Positions 19,511 to 31,331 of a stretch of DNA of 64,000 nt are shown one piece after another. Both the position numbers and the translations under genes were made by a program. Where the stretch lies: positions 210,222-274,221 of the forward strand of contig NZ_BMVV01000001.1 of assembly GCF_014650895.1 (NCBI RefSeq). The letters run 5' to 3'. Source of the stretch: Streptomyces omiyaensis. GTDB lineage: Bacteria; Actinomycetota; Actinomycetes; Streptomycetales; Streptomycetaceae. Within the stretch, counting starts at the first letter, position 1. Each line of letters starts with the position of its first letter. Below the pieces are notes generated by a model, which worked only from the letters and a program-made list of their open reading frames with translations, was not told the DNA's origin and did not search any database.

Positions 19511-21987
19511 CCGTCACCGCGTCCACCCCGGCGGGCGGCGGAAGCCCGGCCGTACCGCCGGAGGATCTCGTCACGCTGACCATCGACGGCGCGGAGATCT
19601 CCGTCCCCAAGGGGACCCTGGTCATCCGCGCCGCCGAGCAGCTCGGCATCGAGATCCCCCGCTTCTGCGACCACCCCCTCCTCGACCCCGCCGGCGCCTG
19701 CCGCCAGTGCATCGTCGAGGTCGAGGGCCAGCGCAAGCCGATGGCCTCCTGCACCATCACCTGCACCGACGGCATGGTCGTCAGGTCGCAGCTGACGTCG
19801 CCGGTCGCCGAGAAGGCCCAGCACGGCGTGATGGAGCTGCTGCTCATCAACCACCCGCTGGACTGCCCGGTCTGCGACAAGGGCGGCGAGTGCCCCCTGC
19901 AGAACCAGGCCATGTCCCACGGGCAGGCCGAGTCCCGCTTCGAGGGCGTCAAGCGCACCTACGAGAAGCCGGTGCCGATCTCCACCCAGGTGCTGCTCGA
20001 CCGCGAGCGGTGCGTGCTCTGCGCCCGCTGCACCCGCTTCTCCCACCAGGTCGCCGGCGACCCGATGATCGAGCTCGTCGAGCGCGGCGCCCTCCAGCAG
20101 GTCGGCACCGGCGAGGGCGACCCCTTCGTGTCGTACTTCTCCGGCAACACCATCCAGATCTGCCCGGTCGGCGCCCTCACCTCCGCCGCCTACCGCTTCC
20201 GCTCCCGCCCCTTCGACCTGGTGTCGTCGCCCTCGGTGTGCGAGCACTGCGCCGGCGGCTGCGCCACCCGCACCGACCACCGGCGCGGCAAGGTCATGCG
20301 CCGCCTGGCGCAGAACGACCCCGAGGTCAACGAGGAGTGGATCTGCGACAAGGGCCGGTTCGCCTTCCGGTACGCGCAGCAGCGCGACCGGCTGACGACC
20401 CCCCTGGTGCGCAACGCCGACGGCGTCCTCGAACCGGCCTCCTGGCCCGAGGCGCTGGAGGCCGCCGCCCGCGGACTCGGCCGCGGCCGCGCCGGCGTCC
20501 TCGCCGGCGGCCGGCTCACCGTCGAGGACGCCTACGCGTACGCCAAGTTCGCCCGCGTCGCCCTCGACACCAACGACGTCGACTTCCGGGCCCGGATCCA
20601 CTCCGGCGAGGAGGCCGACTTCCTCGCCGCGTACGTGGCGGGGCGCGGCCGCGACCTGGACGGCTCGGGGGTCACCTACACGACCCTCGAAGCCGCGCCG
20701 ACGGTGCTGCTCGTCGGCCTGGAGTCCGAGGAGGAGGCCCCCGGCGTCTTCCTGCGGCTCCGCAAGGCCTGGCGCAAGCACGGGCAGAAGACGTACGCGG
20801 TCGCCACCCACGCCACCCGCGGCCTGGAGAAGGCCGGCGGCACCCTGCTGCCCGCCGCCCCCGGCACCGAGACCGAGTGGCTCGACGCCCTCACCTCCCG
20901 GGTCGGCCTGGACTCCACCGGCTGGGCGGCCTCCGAGGCCCTGCGCCAGGCGGGCGCCGTCATCGCCGTCGGCGAGCGGCTCGCCGGAGTCCCCGGCGCG
21001 CTGACCGCCGCGCTCCGCGCCTCCGCCGCCACCGGCGCGAAGCTGGTGTGGATCCCGCGCCGGGCCGGCGAGCGCGGCGCGATCGAGGCCGGCGCGCTGC
21101 CGAGCCTGCTGCCCGGCGGCCGGCCCGCGACCGACCCCCGCGCGCGCGAGGAGGTCGCCGCAGCCTGGGGCGTCCGCGAACTCCCGCACGGCTACGGGCG
21201 CGACACCGGCCAGATCCTGGAGGCCGCGGCCTCCGGCGAGCTCGCCGGACTCCTCGTCGGCGGCGTCGGCGTCGACGACCTGCCCGACCCGGCCCGCGCG
21301 CGCGAGGCCCTCGACGCGGCCTTCGTCGTCTCCCTGGAGCTGCGCCCCGGCGCGGTCACCGAGCGCGCCGACGTCGTCCTGCCGGTCGCCGCGGTCGCCG
21401 AGAAGCCCGGCACCTTCCTCAACTGGGAGGGCAGGGTGCGGATGTTCGAGGCCGCGCTCAAGCCCGAGCAGATGACCCGGCCGCTCGCCCCGAGCGACGC
21501 CCGCGTCCTGCACATGCTGGCCGACGCGCTCGACGTCCACCTCGCCCTGCCCGACCTCAAGGCGGCCCGGCGCGAGCTGGACCGGCTCGGCCGCTGGACC
21601 GAGGAGCGGGCCTCCGAGCCCACCGCGCACGCCGTCCCGGCCCCCCGGCCCGGCGACGACGAGGCCGTCCTCGCCGGCCACCGGCTGCTGCTCGACCTCG
21701 GCCGCCTCCAGGAGGGCGACACCGCCCTGGCCGGCACCCGCCACGCGGCGGTCGCCCGGCTCTCCGCCGCCACCGCCGCCGACACCGGCGTCAAGGACGG
21801 CGACCTGCTGGAGGTGACCGGTCCCGCCGGCGCGGTGGCCTTCCCGCTCCAGGTCACCGAGATGCCCGACCGGGTCGTCTGGCTGCCGCTGAACTCGGCC
21901 GGCCACGGCGTCCTCGCCGGCACCGGAGCCCGCCCCGGCGACCTGGTCCGCATCGGCCCGGCGACCCCGAAGGAGGCGCAGGCGTGA
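19507..21987 (+). CDS. nuoG: NADH-quinone oxidoreductase subunit G
   Basis: The 826-residue subunit has an N-terminal [2Fe-2S] domain ([19 protein letters not shown]), a His/Cys [4Fe-4S] motif ([14 protein letters not shown]), further clusters at CVLCARC and CEHCAGGC, and a large molybdopterin-oxidoreductase-like region that is structural here. The CEHCAGGC site fits the extra N7-type cluster of some bacteria. Starts on the nuoF stop (ATGA). Confidence 0.96.
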
Positions 21988-23345
21988 ACACGCTCCTCGC
22001 AGCCGAAGACCTCTCCCTGTTCGGGACGGACCCCTGGTGGCTCGTCCTGGTCAAGGCCGTCTTCTGCTTCGCGTTCCTGATGGTGACCGTGCTCTTCTCC
22101 ATCGTGTGGGAGCGCAAGGTCGTCGCCTGGATGCAGCTGCGCATCGGCCCCAACCGGCACGGCCCCTGGGGCCTCCTCCAGTCCCTCGCGGACGGCATCA
22201 AGCTGATGCTGAAGGAGGACGTGATCGTCAAGCGGGCCGACAAGGTCGTCTACGTCCTGGCCCCGATCGTCGCCGCCGTCCCCGCCTTCATGGCGATCGC
22301 GGTGATCCCCTTCGGCCCGGCCGGCAACGAGGTGTCGATCTTCGGCCAGCGCACCACGATGCAGCTGACCGACCTGCCGATCGCGATGCTCTACATCCTC
22401 GCGGTCGCCTCGGTCGGCATCTACGGCATCGTGCTCGCCGGCTGGTCGTCCGGCTCCACGTACCCGCTCCTCGGCGGCCTCCGCTCCTGCGCGCAGATGA
22501 TCTCGTACGAGATCGCCATGGGCGCCGCCTTCGCCTCGGTCTTCCTCTACTCGGGGTCGATGTCGACCTCGGCGATCGTCGAGGCCCAGCAGGACCGCTG
22601 GTTCGTGATCCTGCTGCCGGTGTCGTTCCTCATCTACATCGTGACGATGGTCGGCGAGACCAACCGCGCCCCCTTCGACATGCCGGAGTCCGAGGGCGAC
22701 CTCGTCGGCGGCTTCAACACCGAGTACTCGTCGATCAAGTTCGCGATGTTCATGCTCGCCGAGTACGTGAACATGGTGACGGTCTCCGCGGTGTCGGTGA
22801 CGCTCTTCCTGGGCGGCTGGCGGGCCCCGTACCCGATCTCCACCTTCTGGGAGGGCGCCAACCACGGCTGGTGGCCGATGCTGTGGTTCGTCCTCAAGGT
22901 GCAGCTGCTGCTCTTCTTCTTCATCTGGCTGCGCGGCACCCTGCCCCGGGTCCGCTACGACCAGCTGATGAAGCTCGGCTGGAAGGTGCTCATCCCGGTC
23001 TCGGTGGTCTGGCTGATGCTGGTCGCCACCGTCCGGGCGCTGCGCAACGAGAACATCGCCTTCACCGACATCGTGCTGTACGTGGCCGGTGCGGTCCTGG
23101 TGGTGCTGCTGCTCTCCTTCCTCGCCGACTTCTACCGCGACCGGAAGAAGGAGGACCCGGGTGCCGGGCCCGCCGCCGAGCGGCCCTTCGACCCGATGGC
23201 CGGCGGTTTCCCCGTACCGCCCAAGCCCGGCGAGTCCCTGCCGCCCGTGCCCCGGCGCAGGCCCCGACACCAGCGGGACCTCGTGGTCAGTGGTGGCCCC
23301 GATACCGCTACCGAGAGTGACGAAAGGGGGACGGACCGTGTCTGA
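21984..23345 (+). CDS. nuoH: NADH-quinone oxidoreductase subunit H
   Basis: The 453-residue, eight-helix membrane subunit forms the quinone channel. Signatures include [20 protein letters not shown] and [21 protein letters not shown] ~75-residue Pro/Arg-rich cytosolic tail after the last helix is longer than in E. coli. GTG 21984 overlaps the nuoG stop; the end overlaps nuoI by 8 nt. Confidence 0.97.
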   Translation: MNTLLAAEDLSLFGTDPWWLVLVKAVFCFAFLMVTVLFSIVWERKVVAWMQLRIGPNRHGPWGLLQSLADGIKLMLKEDVIVKRADKVVYVLAPIVAAVPAFMAIAVIPFGPAGNEVSIFGQRTTMQLTDLPIAMLYILAVASVGIYGIVLAGWSSGSTYPLLGGLRSCAQMISYEIAMGAAFASVFLYSGSMSTSAIVEAQQDRWFVILLPVSFLIYIVTMVGETNRAPFDMPESEGDLVGGFNTEYSSIKFAMFMLAEYVNMVTVSAVSVTLFLGGWRAPYPISTFWEGANHGWWPMLWFVLKVQLLLFFFIWLRGTLPRVRYDQLMKLGWKVLIPVSVVWLMLVATVRALRNENIAFTDIVLYVAGAVLVVLLLSFLADFYRDRKKEDPGAGPAAERPFDPMAGGFPVPPKPGESLPPVPRRRPRHQRDLVVSGGPDTATESDERGTDRV

Positions 23346-23955
23346 CTTCCAGAATCCGGTGGCCGGCTTCGGCGTGACCTTCAAGGCCATGTTCAAGAAG
23401 CGGCTGACCGAGCAGTACCCGGAGCAGCAGAAGACCACGGCACCCCGCTTCCACGGCCGGCACCAGCTCAACCGCCACCCGGACGGGCTGGAGAAGTGCG
23501 TCGGCTGCGAGCTGTGCGCCTGGGCCTGTCCCGCCGACGCCATCTACGTGGAGGGCGCGGACAACACGGACGAGGAGCGCTACTCGCCCGGCGAGCGGTA
23601 CGGCCGCGTCTACCAGATCAACTACGCCCGCTGCATCCTGTGCGGGCTGTGCATCGAGGCGTGCCCCACCCGCGCGCTCACGATGACCAACGAGTTCGAG
23701 CTGGCCGACTCCTCCCGCGAGAACCTCATCTACACCAAGGAGCAGCTCCTCGCGGGCCTCGACGACCGCATGGTCGACACCCCGCACGCGATCTTCCCGG
23801 GCATGACCGAGCAGGACTACTACCGGGGCCTCGTCGTCGAGGCCGCGCCCGGTACGGTCCCCCAGGCCGCCGTGTCCAAGGGGGAGGCTCCGCAGGAGGG
23901 CGCGTCGACCTTCGGCGAGGACGAGCCCGCGTCGGAGAAGGCGGCCGGCCGATGA
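23338..23955 (+). CDS. nuoI: NADH-quinone oxidoreductase subunit I
   Basis: The 205-residue ferredoxin-like subunit has two [4Fe-4S] motifs, [12 protein letters not shown] and [12 protein letters not shown], relaying electrons to NuoB. The C-terminal ~45 residues are an acidic/Ala extension. GTG 23338 has an AAAGGGGG ribosome site and lies inside the end of nuoH. Confidence 0.97.
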   Translation: MSDFQNPVAGFGVTFKAMFKKRLTEQYPEQQKTTAPRFHGRHQLNRHPDGLEKCVGCELCAWACPADAIYVEGADNTDEERYSPGERYGRVYQINYARCILCGLCIEACPTRALTMTNEFELADSSRENLIYTKEQLLAGLDDRMVDTPHAIFPGMTEQDYYRGLVVEAAPGTVPQAAVSKGEAPQEGASTFGEDEPASEKAAGR

Positions 23956-24788
23956 GCGCGCTCGCCGCCTACACGACCTCGACCGGCGAGGCGTTCCAGT
24001 TCTGGGTGCTCGGCACCGTCGCCGTCATCGGCGCGCTGTGCACCATCCTCATGAAGAAGGCCGTGCACTCGGCCCTCTGCCTGGCCGGCACGATGATCGT
24101 CCTCGCGGTCTTCTACCTGGCCAACGGCGCGTACTTCCTCGGCATCGTGCAGATCGTCGTCTACACCGGCGCGATCATGATGCTCTTCCTCTTCGTCGTC
24201 ATGCTGGTCGGCGTCACGGCCGCGGACTCGCTGAAGGAGACCATCAAGGGCCAGCGCTGGTGGGCCGCCGCCTGCGGCCTCGGCTTCGGCGTCCTGCTCT
24301 TCGCCGGGATCGGGAACGCGGCGCTGACCGAGTTCGCCGGCCTCGGCGCGGCGAACGCGGCCCACGGCGGGAACGTGGAGGGCCTGGCGGCCCTCATCTT
24401 CACCAAGTACGTCTTCGCCTTCGAGATCACCGGCGCCCTGCTGATCACCGCGTCCGTCGGCGCGATGCTCCTCACCCACCGGGAGCGCACCGAGCGGGCC
24501 CGGACCCAGCGCGAGCTGGCCGAGCAGCGCGTCCGCGAGGGCAAGCACCTGCCGCCGCTCCCCGCCCCCGGCGTCTACGCCCGGCACAACGCGGTGGACG
24601 TCCCCGGCCTGCTGCCCGACGGCACCCCGTCCGAGCTCACCGTCATCTCGACGCTGCGCCAGCGGGGCCAGGTGCGGGACGTGTCGGGGGAGGCGCTCGC
24701 CGATCTCAAGGCCCTGGAGCAGCGCTCGTCGGAGCGGCTCGGCCGCGACCGGGACGAGGCCCGTGACGGAGAGGAGGCCTCGCGGTGA
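23952..24788 (+). CDS. nuoJ: NADH-quinone oxidoreductase subunit J
   Basis: The 278-residue product has five membrane helices, including the conserved helix [20 protein letters not shown] that carries the pi-bulge region coupling quinone chemistry to proton pumping. The ~100-residue polar C-terminal tail is an actinobacterial extension. ATG overlaps the nuoI stop. Confidence 0.96.
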   Translation: MSALAAYTTSTGEAFQFWVLGTVAVIGALCTILMKKAVHSALCLAGTMIVLAVFYLANGAYFLGIVQIVVYTGAIMMLFLFVVMLVGVTAADSLKETIKGQRWWAAACGLGFGVLLFAGIGNAALTEFAGLGAANAAHGGNVEGLAALIFTKYVFAFEITGALLITASVGAMLLTHRERTERARTQRELAEQRVREGKHLPPLPAPGVYARHNAVDVPGLLPDGTPSELTVISTLRQRGQVRDVSGEALADLKALEQRSSERLGRDRDEARDGEEASR

Positions 24789-25084
24789 ACCCCGTCAACT
24801 ACCTTTATCTCGCCGCCCTGTTGTTCACCATCGGTGCGGTCGGCGTGCTCATCCGGCGGAACGCGATCGTGGTCTTCATGTGCGTGGAGCTGATGCTCAA
24901 CGCCTGCAACCTCGCGTTCGTCACCTTCTCCCGGATGCACGGCAACCTGGACGGCCAGATCGTCGCCTTCTTCACGATGGTGGTGGCCGCCGCGGAGGTC
25001 GTCGTCGGGCTCGCGATCATCGTCTCCGTCTTCCGATCACGCCACTCGGCCTCGGTCGACGACGCCGGCCTGATGAAGCTGTGA
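24785..25084 (+). CDS. nuoK: NADH-quinone oxidoreductase subunit K
   Basis: The 99-residue, three-helix subunit has the conserved Glu in [15 protein letters not shown], part of the proton path, and [20 protein letters not shown] start overlaps the nuoJ stop. Confidence 0.97.
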   Translation: MNPVNYLYLAALLFTIGAVGVLIRRNAIVVFMCVELMLNACNLAFVTFSRMHGNLDGQIVAFFTMVVAAAEVVVGLAIIVSVFRSRHSASVDDAGLMKL

Positions 25085-25095
25085 GGGGCTGAACC

Positions 25096-26991
25096 GTGGA
25101 CAACCTGATTGCGCTGCTCATCGCGGCGCCCCTGCTCGGAGCGGCCGTCCTGCTGTGCGGCGGCCGCCGGCTCGACAAGATCGGGCACTGGCTCGGCACG
25201 CTCCTGGCGGCCTCGTCCTTCGTCATCGGCCTGGTGCTCTTCGCCGACATGCTCGGCAGGAGCGCCGACGACCGGGCGATGTACCAGCACCTCTTCTCCT
25301 GGATCCCCGTCGGGGGCTTCCAGGCGGACATCGCCTTCCAGCTCGACCAGCTGTCGATGACCTTCGTCCTGCTGATCACCGGCGTGGGCACGCTCATCCA
25401 CGTCTACTCGATCGGGTACATGGAGCACGACGAGCGGCGCCGCCGCTTCTTCGGCTACCTGAACCTCTTCGTCGCGGCGATGCTGCTGCTGGTCCTCGCG
25501 GACAACTACCTGCTGCTGTACTTCGGCTGGGAGGGCGTCGGCCTCGCCTCGTACCTCCTGATCGGCTTCTGGCAGCACAAGCCGAGCGCGGCCACCGCCG
25601 CGAAGAAGGCCTTCCTGGTCAACCGGGTCGGCGACATCGGCCTGTCGATCGCGATCATGCTGATGTTCACCACCTTCGGCACCTTCGCCTTCGGCCCCGT
25701 CCTGGAGTCGGCCGGCGAGACGTCCGAGGGCAAGCTGACGGCGATCGGCCTGATGCTGCTCCTGGCGGCCTGCGGCAAGTCGGCCCAGGTGCCGCTGCAG
25801 TCCTGGCTCGGGGACGCGATGGAGGGCCCGACCCCGGTCTCGGCCCTCATCCACGCGGCGACCATGGTCACCGCCGGCGTCTACCTGATCGTCCGCTCCG
25901 CCGACATCTTCAACGCGGCGCCGGACGCGCAGCTCGTCGTCACCGTCGTCGGCGCGGTCACGCTGCTCTTCGGTGCGATCGTCGGTTGCGCGAAGGACGA
26001 CATCAAGAAGGCCCTCGCCGGGTCGACGATGTCGCAGATCGGCTACATGATCCTGGCGGCCGGCCTCGGCCCCATCGGCTACGCCTTCGCGATCATGCAC
26101 CTGGTGACGCACGGCTTCTTCAAGGCCGGGCTCTTCCTCGGCGCCGGCTCGGTCATGCACGGCATGAACGACGAGGTCGACATGAGGAAGTACGGCGGCC
26201 TGCGGAAGTACATGCCGGTCACCTTCGTCACCTTCGGCCTCGGCTACCTCGCCATCATCGGCTTCCCGGGCCTGTCCGGCTTCTTCTCCAAGGACAAGAT
26301 CATCGAGGCGGCCTTCGCCAAGGGCGGCACCGAGGGCTGGATCCTCGGCGCGGTCACCCTGCTGGGCGCCGCCATCACCGCGTACTACATGACCCGCGTG
26401 ATGCTGATGACCTTCTTCGGCGAGAAGCGCTGGCAGCCGGACGCGGAGGGCCGCGAGCCGCACCCGCACGAGTCCCCGAAGTCCATGACGATCCCGATGG
26501 TCCTGCTGGCCTTCGGGTCGGTCTTCGCGGGCGGCGTCTTCGGCATCGGCGACCGGTTCGTGACCTGGCTGGAGCCCGTCACCGCCTTCGAGCACGGCCA
26601 CCCGCCGATCAGCGCCGGGGCCATCACCTCGGCCACCGTCGCCGTCATGGTGATCGGCGTCGGCATCGCCTACCTCCAGTACGGCCGCCGGCCCGTGCCG
26701 GTGGTCGCCCCGCGCGGCTCGCTGCTCACCCGGGCCGCCCGCCGCGACCTGCTCCAGGACGACTTCAACCACGCCGTCTTCGTCACCGGCGGCACCCACC
26801 TGACCCGCTCGCTGGTCTACGTCGACCACTCCCTGGTGGACGGCGTGGTCAACGGCACGGCGGCCGGCGTCGGCGGTCTCTCCGGCCGCCTGCGCAAGCT
26901 CCAGAACGGCTACGTCCGCTCGTACGCGGTCTCCATGTTCGGCGGTACGGCGGTCCTCATCGCCGCGACCCTGCTGATGAGGGCGGTGTAA
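25096..26991 (+). CDS. nuoL: NADH-quinone oxidoreductase subunit L
   Basis: The 631-residue antiporter-like proton-pumping subunit contains [20 protein letters not shown], the core [20 protein letters not shown] and [17 protein letters not shown]. It also carries the C-terminal lateral helix. GTG 25096 follows nuoK by 11 nt. Confidence 0.97.
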   Translation: MDNLIALLIAAPLLGAAVLLCGGRRLDKIGHWLGTLLAASSFVIGLVLFADMLGRSADDRAMYQHLFSWIPVGGFQADIAFQLDQLSMTFVLLITGVGTLIHVYSIGYMEHDERRRRFFGYLNLFVAAMLLLVLADNYLLLYFGWEGVGLASYLLIGFWQHKPSAATAAKKAFLVNRVGDIGLSIAIMLMFTTFGTFAFGPVLESAGETSEGKLTAIGLMLLLAACGKSAQVPLQSWLGDAMEGPTPVSALIHAATMVTAGVYLIVRSADIFNAAPDAQLVVTVVGAVTLLFGAIVGCAKDDIKKALAGSTMSQIGYMILAAGLGPIGYAFAIMHLVTHGFFKAGLFLGAGSVMHGMNDEVDMRKYGGLRKYMPVTFVTFGLGYLAIIGFPGLSGFFSKDKIIEAAFAKGGTEGWILGAVTLLGAAITAYYMTRVMLMTFFGEKRWQPDAEGREPHPHESPKSMTIPMVLLAFGSVFAGGVFGIGDRFVTWLEPVTAFEHGHPPISAGAITSATVAVMVIGVGIAYLQYGRRPVPVVAPRGSLLTRAARRDLLQDDFNHAVFVTGGTHLTRSLVYVDHSLVDGVVNGTAAGVGGLSGRLRKLQNGYVRSYAVSMFGGTAVLIAATLLMRAV

Positions 26992-26995
26992 CCCG

Positions 26996-28582
26996 ATGTC
27001 CTTCCCGCTCCTTACGGCGACGGCAGCGGTGCCGGCGGTCGGTGCGATCCTCACCGCCGCCGTGCCCGCCGCCCGCCGCACCGCCGCCAAGTGGCTGGCG
27101 CTGATCGTCTCGCTGGTCACCCTGGTGCTCGCCGGGATCGTCTTCGCCCGCTTCGAGCCGGGCGGCGACCGCTACCAGCTGGTCGAGTCCCACTCCTGGA
27201 TCCGGGACTTCGGCGTCCGGTACGAGCTGGGCGTCGACGGCATCGGGGTGGCGCTGATCGCGCTGACCGCGCTGCTGATCCCCTTCATCGTCCTGGCGGG
27301 CTGGCACGACGCCGACCCGCTGGAGACCTCCTCGAAGAGGTGGCGGCCGACGCAGGGCTTCTTCGCCCTGATCCTCATGGTCGAGGCGATGGTGATCCTC
27401 TCCTTCGAGGCCACCGACGTCTTCCTCTTCTACATCCTCTTCGAAGCCATGCTCATCCCGATGTACTTCCTCATCGGCGGCTTCGGCGACCGCGCGCACA
27501 GCGGCTCCGACGAGAACGCGGCGGCGCAGCGCTCCTACGCGGCGGTCAAGTTCCTGCTCTACAACCTGGTCGGCGGCCTCATCATGCTGGCCGCCGTCAT
27601 CGGCCTCTACACGGTCGCGGGGAACTTCTCGCTCACCGAGATCGCCGAGGCGCGGGCCAACGGCTCGCTGGAGATGGCGACCAGCACCGAGCGGTGGCTC
27701 TTCCTCGGCTTCTTCTTCGCCTTCGCGGTGAAGGCGCCGCTGTGGCCGCTGCACACCTGGCTGCCGAACGCGATGGGGGAGGCGACCGCCCCGGTCGCCG
27801 TCCTCATCACCGCGGTGGTCGACAAGGTCGGCACCTTCGCGATGCTCCGCTTCTGCCTCGGCCTCTTCCCCGAGGCGAGCAAGTGGGCCACCCCCGCGAT
27901 CATCGTCCTCGCGCTCATCAGCATCGTGTACGGGGCGCTGGTCGCGGTCGGCCAGCGGGACATCAAGCGCCTGGTCGCCTACGCGTCGATCTCCCACTTC
28001 GGCTTCATCATCATGGGCATCTTCGCGATGACCACCCAGGGCCAGTCGGGCGCCACGCTCTACATGGTCAACCACGGCATCTCCACGGCCGCCCTGATGC
28101 TGGTCGCCGGCTTCCTCATCACCCGGCGCGGCTCGCGGCTCATCGCCGACTACGGCGGTGTGCAGAAGGTCGCCCCGGTCCTCGCCGGCACCTTCCTCAT
28201 CGGCGGTCTGGCGACGCTGTCGCTGCCCGGACTGGCGCCGTTCGTCAGTGAGTTCCTGGTCCTGGTGGGCACCTTCGCCCGCTACCCGGTGGCCGGGATC
28301 GTCGCCACCACCGGCATCGTCCTCGCCGCGCTCTACGTCCTCGTCCTCTACCAGCGGACGATGACCGGGCCGGTGAAGGAGGAGGTGCGGTCGATGCCGG
28401 ACCTGCGGCCGCGCGAGCTGGCGGTGGTCGCCCCCCTCATCGCCGTCCTGCTCTTCCTCGGCGTCTTCCCGAAGCCGCTGACGGACGTGGTCGACCCGGC
28501 GGTCCGGCACACGATGTCGGACGTGCAGCGGACCGACCCCCAGCCCGAAGTTCCCGTCCAGAACGTGGAGGCGGCCAAGTGA
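26996..28582 (+). CDS. nuoM: NADH-quinone oxidoreductase subunit M
   Basis: The 528-residue antiporter-like subunit has FYILFEAMLIPMYFLIG, WPLHTWLPNAMGEATAPVAV and RDIKRLVAYASISHFGFI, with the pump Glu and Lys residues retained. Starts 4 nt after nuoL. Confidence 0.97.
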   Translation: MSFPLLTATAAVPAVGAILTAAVPAARRTAAKWLALIVSLVTLVLAGIVFARFEPGGDRYQLVESHSWIRDFGVRYELGVDGIGVALIALTALLIPFIVLAGWHDADPLETSSKRWRPTQGFFALILMVEAMVILSFEATDVFLFYILFEAMLIPMYFLIGGFGDRAHSGSDENAAAQRSYAAVKFLLYNLVGGLIMLAAVIGLYTVAGNFSLTEIAEARANGSLEMATSTERWLFLGFFFAFAVKAPLWPLHTWLPNAMGEATAPVAVLITAVVDKVGTFAMLRFCLGLFPEASKWATPAIIVLALISIVYGALVAVGQRDIKRLVAYASISHFGFIIMGIFAMTTQGQSGATLYMVNHGISTAALMLVAGFLITRRGSRLIADYGGVQKVAPVLAGTFLIGGLATLSLPGLAPFVSEFLVLVGTFARYPVAGIVATTGIVLAALYVLVLYQRTMTGPVKEEVRSMPDLRPRELAVVAPLIAVLLFLGVFPKPLTDVVDPAVRHTMSDVQRTDPQPEVPVQNVEAAK

Positions 28583-30228
28583 ACGCCCTCGCTGTCCACA
28601 GCCTGTGGACGACGGCCGCCGAGCCGCTGAACAAGATCCCGGCGCCGAAGATCGAGTACACCCAGCTCGCCCCGGTCCTGATCGTGGTCGGCGCGGCGGT
28701 CCTCAGCGTCCTCGTCGAGGCCTTCGTGCCCCGCAAGGGCCGCTACTTCAGCCAGCTCTTCCTCTCCGTGGCCGCCCTCGCGGCCTCGTTCGCCGCCGTC
28801 GTCGGCCTCGCGGCCGGCGGCTACGGCACCACCAAGGCCCGCATCGCGGCCATGGGCGCCATCGCCGTCGACGGACCCGCCCTGTTCCTCCAGGGCACGA
28901 TCCTGCTCGCCTCGATCGTCGCCGTGTTCACCTTCGCCGAGCGCAGGCTCGACCCGGCCGACCACGGCCACCAGGTCGACTCCTTCGCCGCCGAGGCCGC
29001 CGCCGTGCCCGGCGGCGACCACGAGAAGGCCGCCGTCAAGGCGGGCTTCACCACCACCGAGGTCTTCCCGCTGGCGCTCTTCGCGGTCGCCGGCATGCTG
29101 GTCTTCCCGGCGGCCAACGACCTCCTGACCCTCTTCATCGCCCTGGAGGTCTTCTCCCTCCCGCTGTACCTGCTCTGCGCCCTGGCCCGCCGCAAGCGGC
29201 TGCTGTCGCAGGAGGCGGCGCTCAAGTACTTCCTCCTCGGCGCCTTCTCCTCGGCCTTCCTGCTCTTCGGGATCGCCCTGCTCTACGGCTACGCGGGCTC
29301 CGTCTCCTACGCCACGATCGCCGGCGTCGTCGACGGCTCCGTCTCCTCGGTGAACCCCGCGCTCGCCGACACCATGGGCAACGACGCCCTCCTCCTGATC
29401 GGCTTCGCCCTGCTCCTCATGGGCCTGCTCTTCAAGGTCGGCGCCGTCCCGTTCCACATGTGGACCCCGGACGTCTACCAGGGCGCCCCGACCCCGGTGA
29501 CCGGCTTCATGGCCGCCGCCACCAAGGTCGCCGCCTTCGGCGCCCTGCTCCGCCTGCTGTACGTCGTCCTCCCCGGCCTCACCTGGGACTGGCGGCCGGT
29601 CATGTGGGGCGTCGCCATCGTGACGATGCTGGGCGGCGCGGTCGTCGCCATCACCCAGACCGACATCAAGCGCCTCCTGGCCTACTCGTCGATCGCGCAC
29701 GCGGGCTTCCTGCTCGCGGGCGTCATCGCCGCCACGCCGAGCGGCATCTCGTCGGTCCTCTTCTACCTGGGCGCCTACTCCTTCGTCACGATCGGCGCCT
29801 TCGCCGTCGTCACGCTGGTGCGGGACGCGGGCGGCGAGGCCACCCACCTCTCCAAGTGGGCCGGCCTCGGGCGCCGTTCGCCGCTCGTCGCGGCCGTCTT
29901 CGCGGTCTTCCTGCTCGCCTTCGCCGGCATCCCGCTGACCTCCGGCTTCTCCGGCAAGTTCGCGGTGTTCAAGGCGGCGGCGGAGGGCGGCGCGGGCGCG
30001 CTGGTCGTGGTCGGCGTGCTCGCCTCGGCGATCGCCGCGTTCTTCTACATCCGGGTGATCGTGCTCATGTTCTTCAGCGAGCCGAAGGCGGACGGCCCCA
30101 CGGTCGCCGTGCCCTCGGTGCTGACGACGCTCACCATCACGACGGGCGTGGTCGTCACCCTGCTCCTCGGTTTCGCGCCGCAGTACTTCCTGGACCTGGC
30201 GGGACAGGCCGGCGTCTTCGTACGGTAG
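28579..30228 (+). CDS. nuoN: NADH-quinone oxidoreductase subunit N
   Basis: The 549-residue antiporter-like subunit has FIALEVFSLPLYLLCAL, VPFHMWTPDVYQGAPTPVT and TDIKRLLAYSSIAHAGFLL. GTG 28579 overlaps the nuoM stop. Last gene of the operon, followed by a strong terminator. Confidence 0.97.
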   Translation: MNALAVHSLWTTAAEPLNKIPAPKIEYTQLAPVLIVVGAAVLSVLVEAFVPRKGRYFSQLFLSVAALAASFAAVVGLAAGGYGTTKARIAAMGAIAVDGPALFLQGTILLASIVAVFTFAERRLDPADHGHQVDSFAAEAAAVPGGDHEKAAVKAGFTTTEVFPLALFAVAGMLVFPAANDLLTLFIALEVFSLPLYLLCALARRKRLLSQEAALKYFLLGAFSSAFLLFGIALLYGYAGSVSYATIAGVVDGSVSSVNPALADTMGNDALLLIGFALLLMGLLFKVGAVPFHMWTPDVYQGAPTPVTGFMAAATKVAAFGALLRLLYVVLPGLTWDWRPVMWGVAIVTMLGGAVVAITQTDIKRLLAYSSIAHAGFLLAGVIAATPSGISSVLFYLGAYSFVTIGAFAVVTLVRDAGGEATHLSKWAGLGRRSPLVAAVFAVFLLAFAGIPLTSGFSGKFAVFKAAAEGGAGALVVVGVLASAIAAFFYIRVIVLMFFSEPKADGPTVAVPSVLTTLTITTGVVVTLLLGFAPQYFLDLAGQAGVFVR

Positions 30229-30237
30229 GCGCGTCAG

Positions 30238-30277
30238 GCGGAAGGGCCCGGCTCGGGGGCGAGCCGGGCCCTTCCGC
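30238..30277 (+). terminator. Terminator of the nuo operon
   Basis: A perfect 18-bp stem (30238-30255 with 30260-30277) closes on a GGGG loop, 9 nt after the nuoN stop. No T-run follows, as is usual in Streptomyces. Confidence 0.9.
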
Positions 30278-30373
30278 GCGTCCGCCTCCGGGCGGGCGCG
30301 GGCCCTGACAGGGCGGGGTCCGCGTGGGATCGTGGAGAGCCCTAATGGTCTGTACCTGTCGGGAGGGGAAGCC

Positions 30374-31291
30374 GTGCGAGGGACGACGGTCTTACCGGGG
30401 ACGCCCTGCGCCGCGCCCCGGGACGGGGAGCCGCCGGTGCACCGGCTGGAGCTGCGCCTGCCCGAGCAGGTGCCCTTCGCCGCGGGCGGCTTCGACGCCA
30501 TGGGGCCCATGTCGCGGGCCGACTACCCGCACCGGCACACCTTCTACGAGATCGTCCACGTCGTCGAGGGCAGCGGCGTGCACGTGATCGACACCGGGCG
30601 GTACGCCGTGCGGCCGCCGCAGCTGGGGGTGATCCTGCCGGGGCAGGTGCACCACTGGGAGGGCGTGCGGGGCCTGGAGGGCTCGCTCGTGCTGTTCACC
30701 CCCGAGTTCCTCGTCGACGGGGCCGACGACCTCGATCTGCTGCGGCGGCTCGGCGAGCGGCCCTGGGCGGACCTCGACGAGGCCGCCCACGCGCGGACCT
30801 CGCGGCTGATGGAGGAGCTCGCCGAGGAGTACCGGAGCGGGGACGACGGCTTCGCCGGGGTGCTGCGGTCCCTGCTGCACGTGCTGCTCGTGCGGGCCGT
30901 CCGGGTGCCGGGCGGGCGGGTCGTGGCGCCGCCGCGGGGGCTCGCCGAGGAGTTCCTGCGGCTCGCCCCCGCCGCCGGCGTCGCCGGGGTCCCGGTGCGG
31001 GAGTGCGCCGAGCGGCTGGGCGTCACCCCGGGACACCTCACCGAGGTCGTGCGCCAGGCCACCGGGCGGACGCCGGCCGCCCTGCTGCGGGAGGCCCGGG
31101 TGCGCGAGGCGCAGCGGCTGCTGGTGGCCACCTCGCTGTCGGTGCGGCAGGTCGCCGCACGGGTGGGCTTCGAGGATCCCGCCTACTTCTGCCGCTTCTT
31201 CCGGCGGGAGGTCGGGCGGAGTCCGGGCGGCTTCAGAAAACACCACGACCACCCCGTTCCGTCCCTCGAAGGCGGTGCCGGGGGCTCGTAG
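30374..31291 (+). CDS. AraC-family transcriptional regulator
   Basis: The 305-residue product has an N-terminal cupin (PHRHTFYEIVHVVEGSGVHV) and a C-terminal double helix-turn-helix (VPVRECAERLGVTPGHLTEV ... SVRQVAARVGFEDPAYFCRFF). GTG 30374 is chosen for the ideal GGGAGGGG 5 nt upstream; an ATG 42 nt earlier lacks one. The dioxygenase gene starts 40 nt downstream on the same strand, so the regulator may respond to an aromatic or plant-derived effector and control it. That link is inferred from position only. Confidence 0.88.
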   Translation: MRGTTVLPGTPCAAPRDGEPPVHRLELRLPEQVPFAAGGFDAMGPMSRADYPHRHTFYEIVHVVEGSGVHVIDTGRYAVRPPQLGVILPGQVHHWEGVRGLEGSLVLFTPEFLVDGADDLDLLRRLGERPWADLDEAAHARTSRLMEELAEEYRSGDDGFAGVLRSLLHVLLVRAVRVPGGRVVAPPRGLAEEFLRLAPAAGVAGVPVRECAERLGVTPGHLTEVVRQATGRTPAALLREARVREAQRLLVATSLSVRQVAARVGFEDPAYFCRFFRREVGRSPGGFRKHHDHPVPSLEGGAGGS

Positions 31292-31331
31292 GTTCGTGCC
31301 GATCCCAGCCCCCACCTGAGGAGCCAGGCAC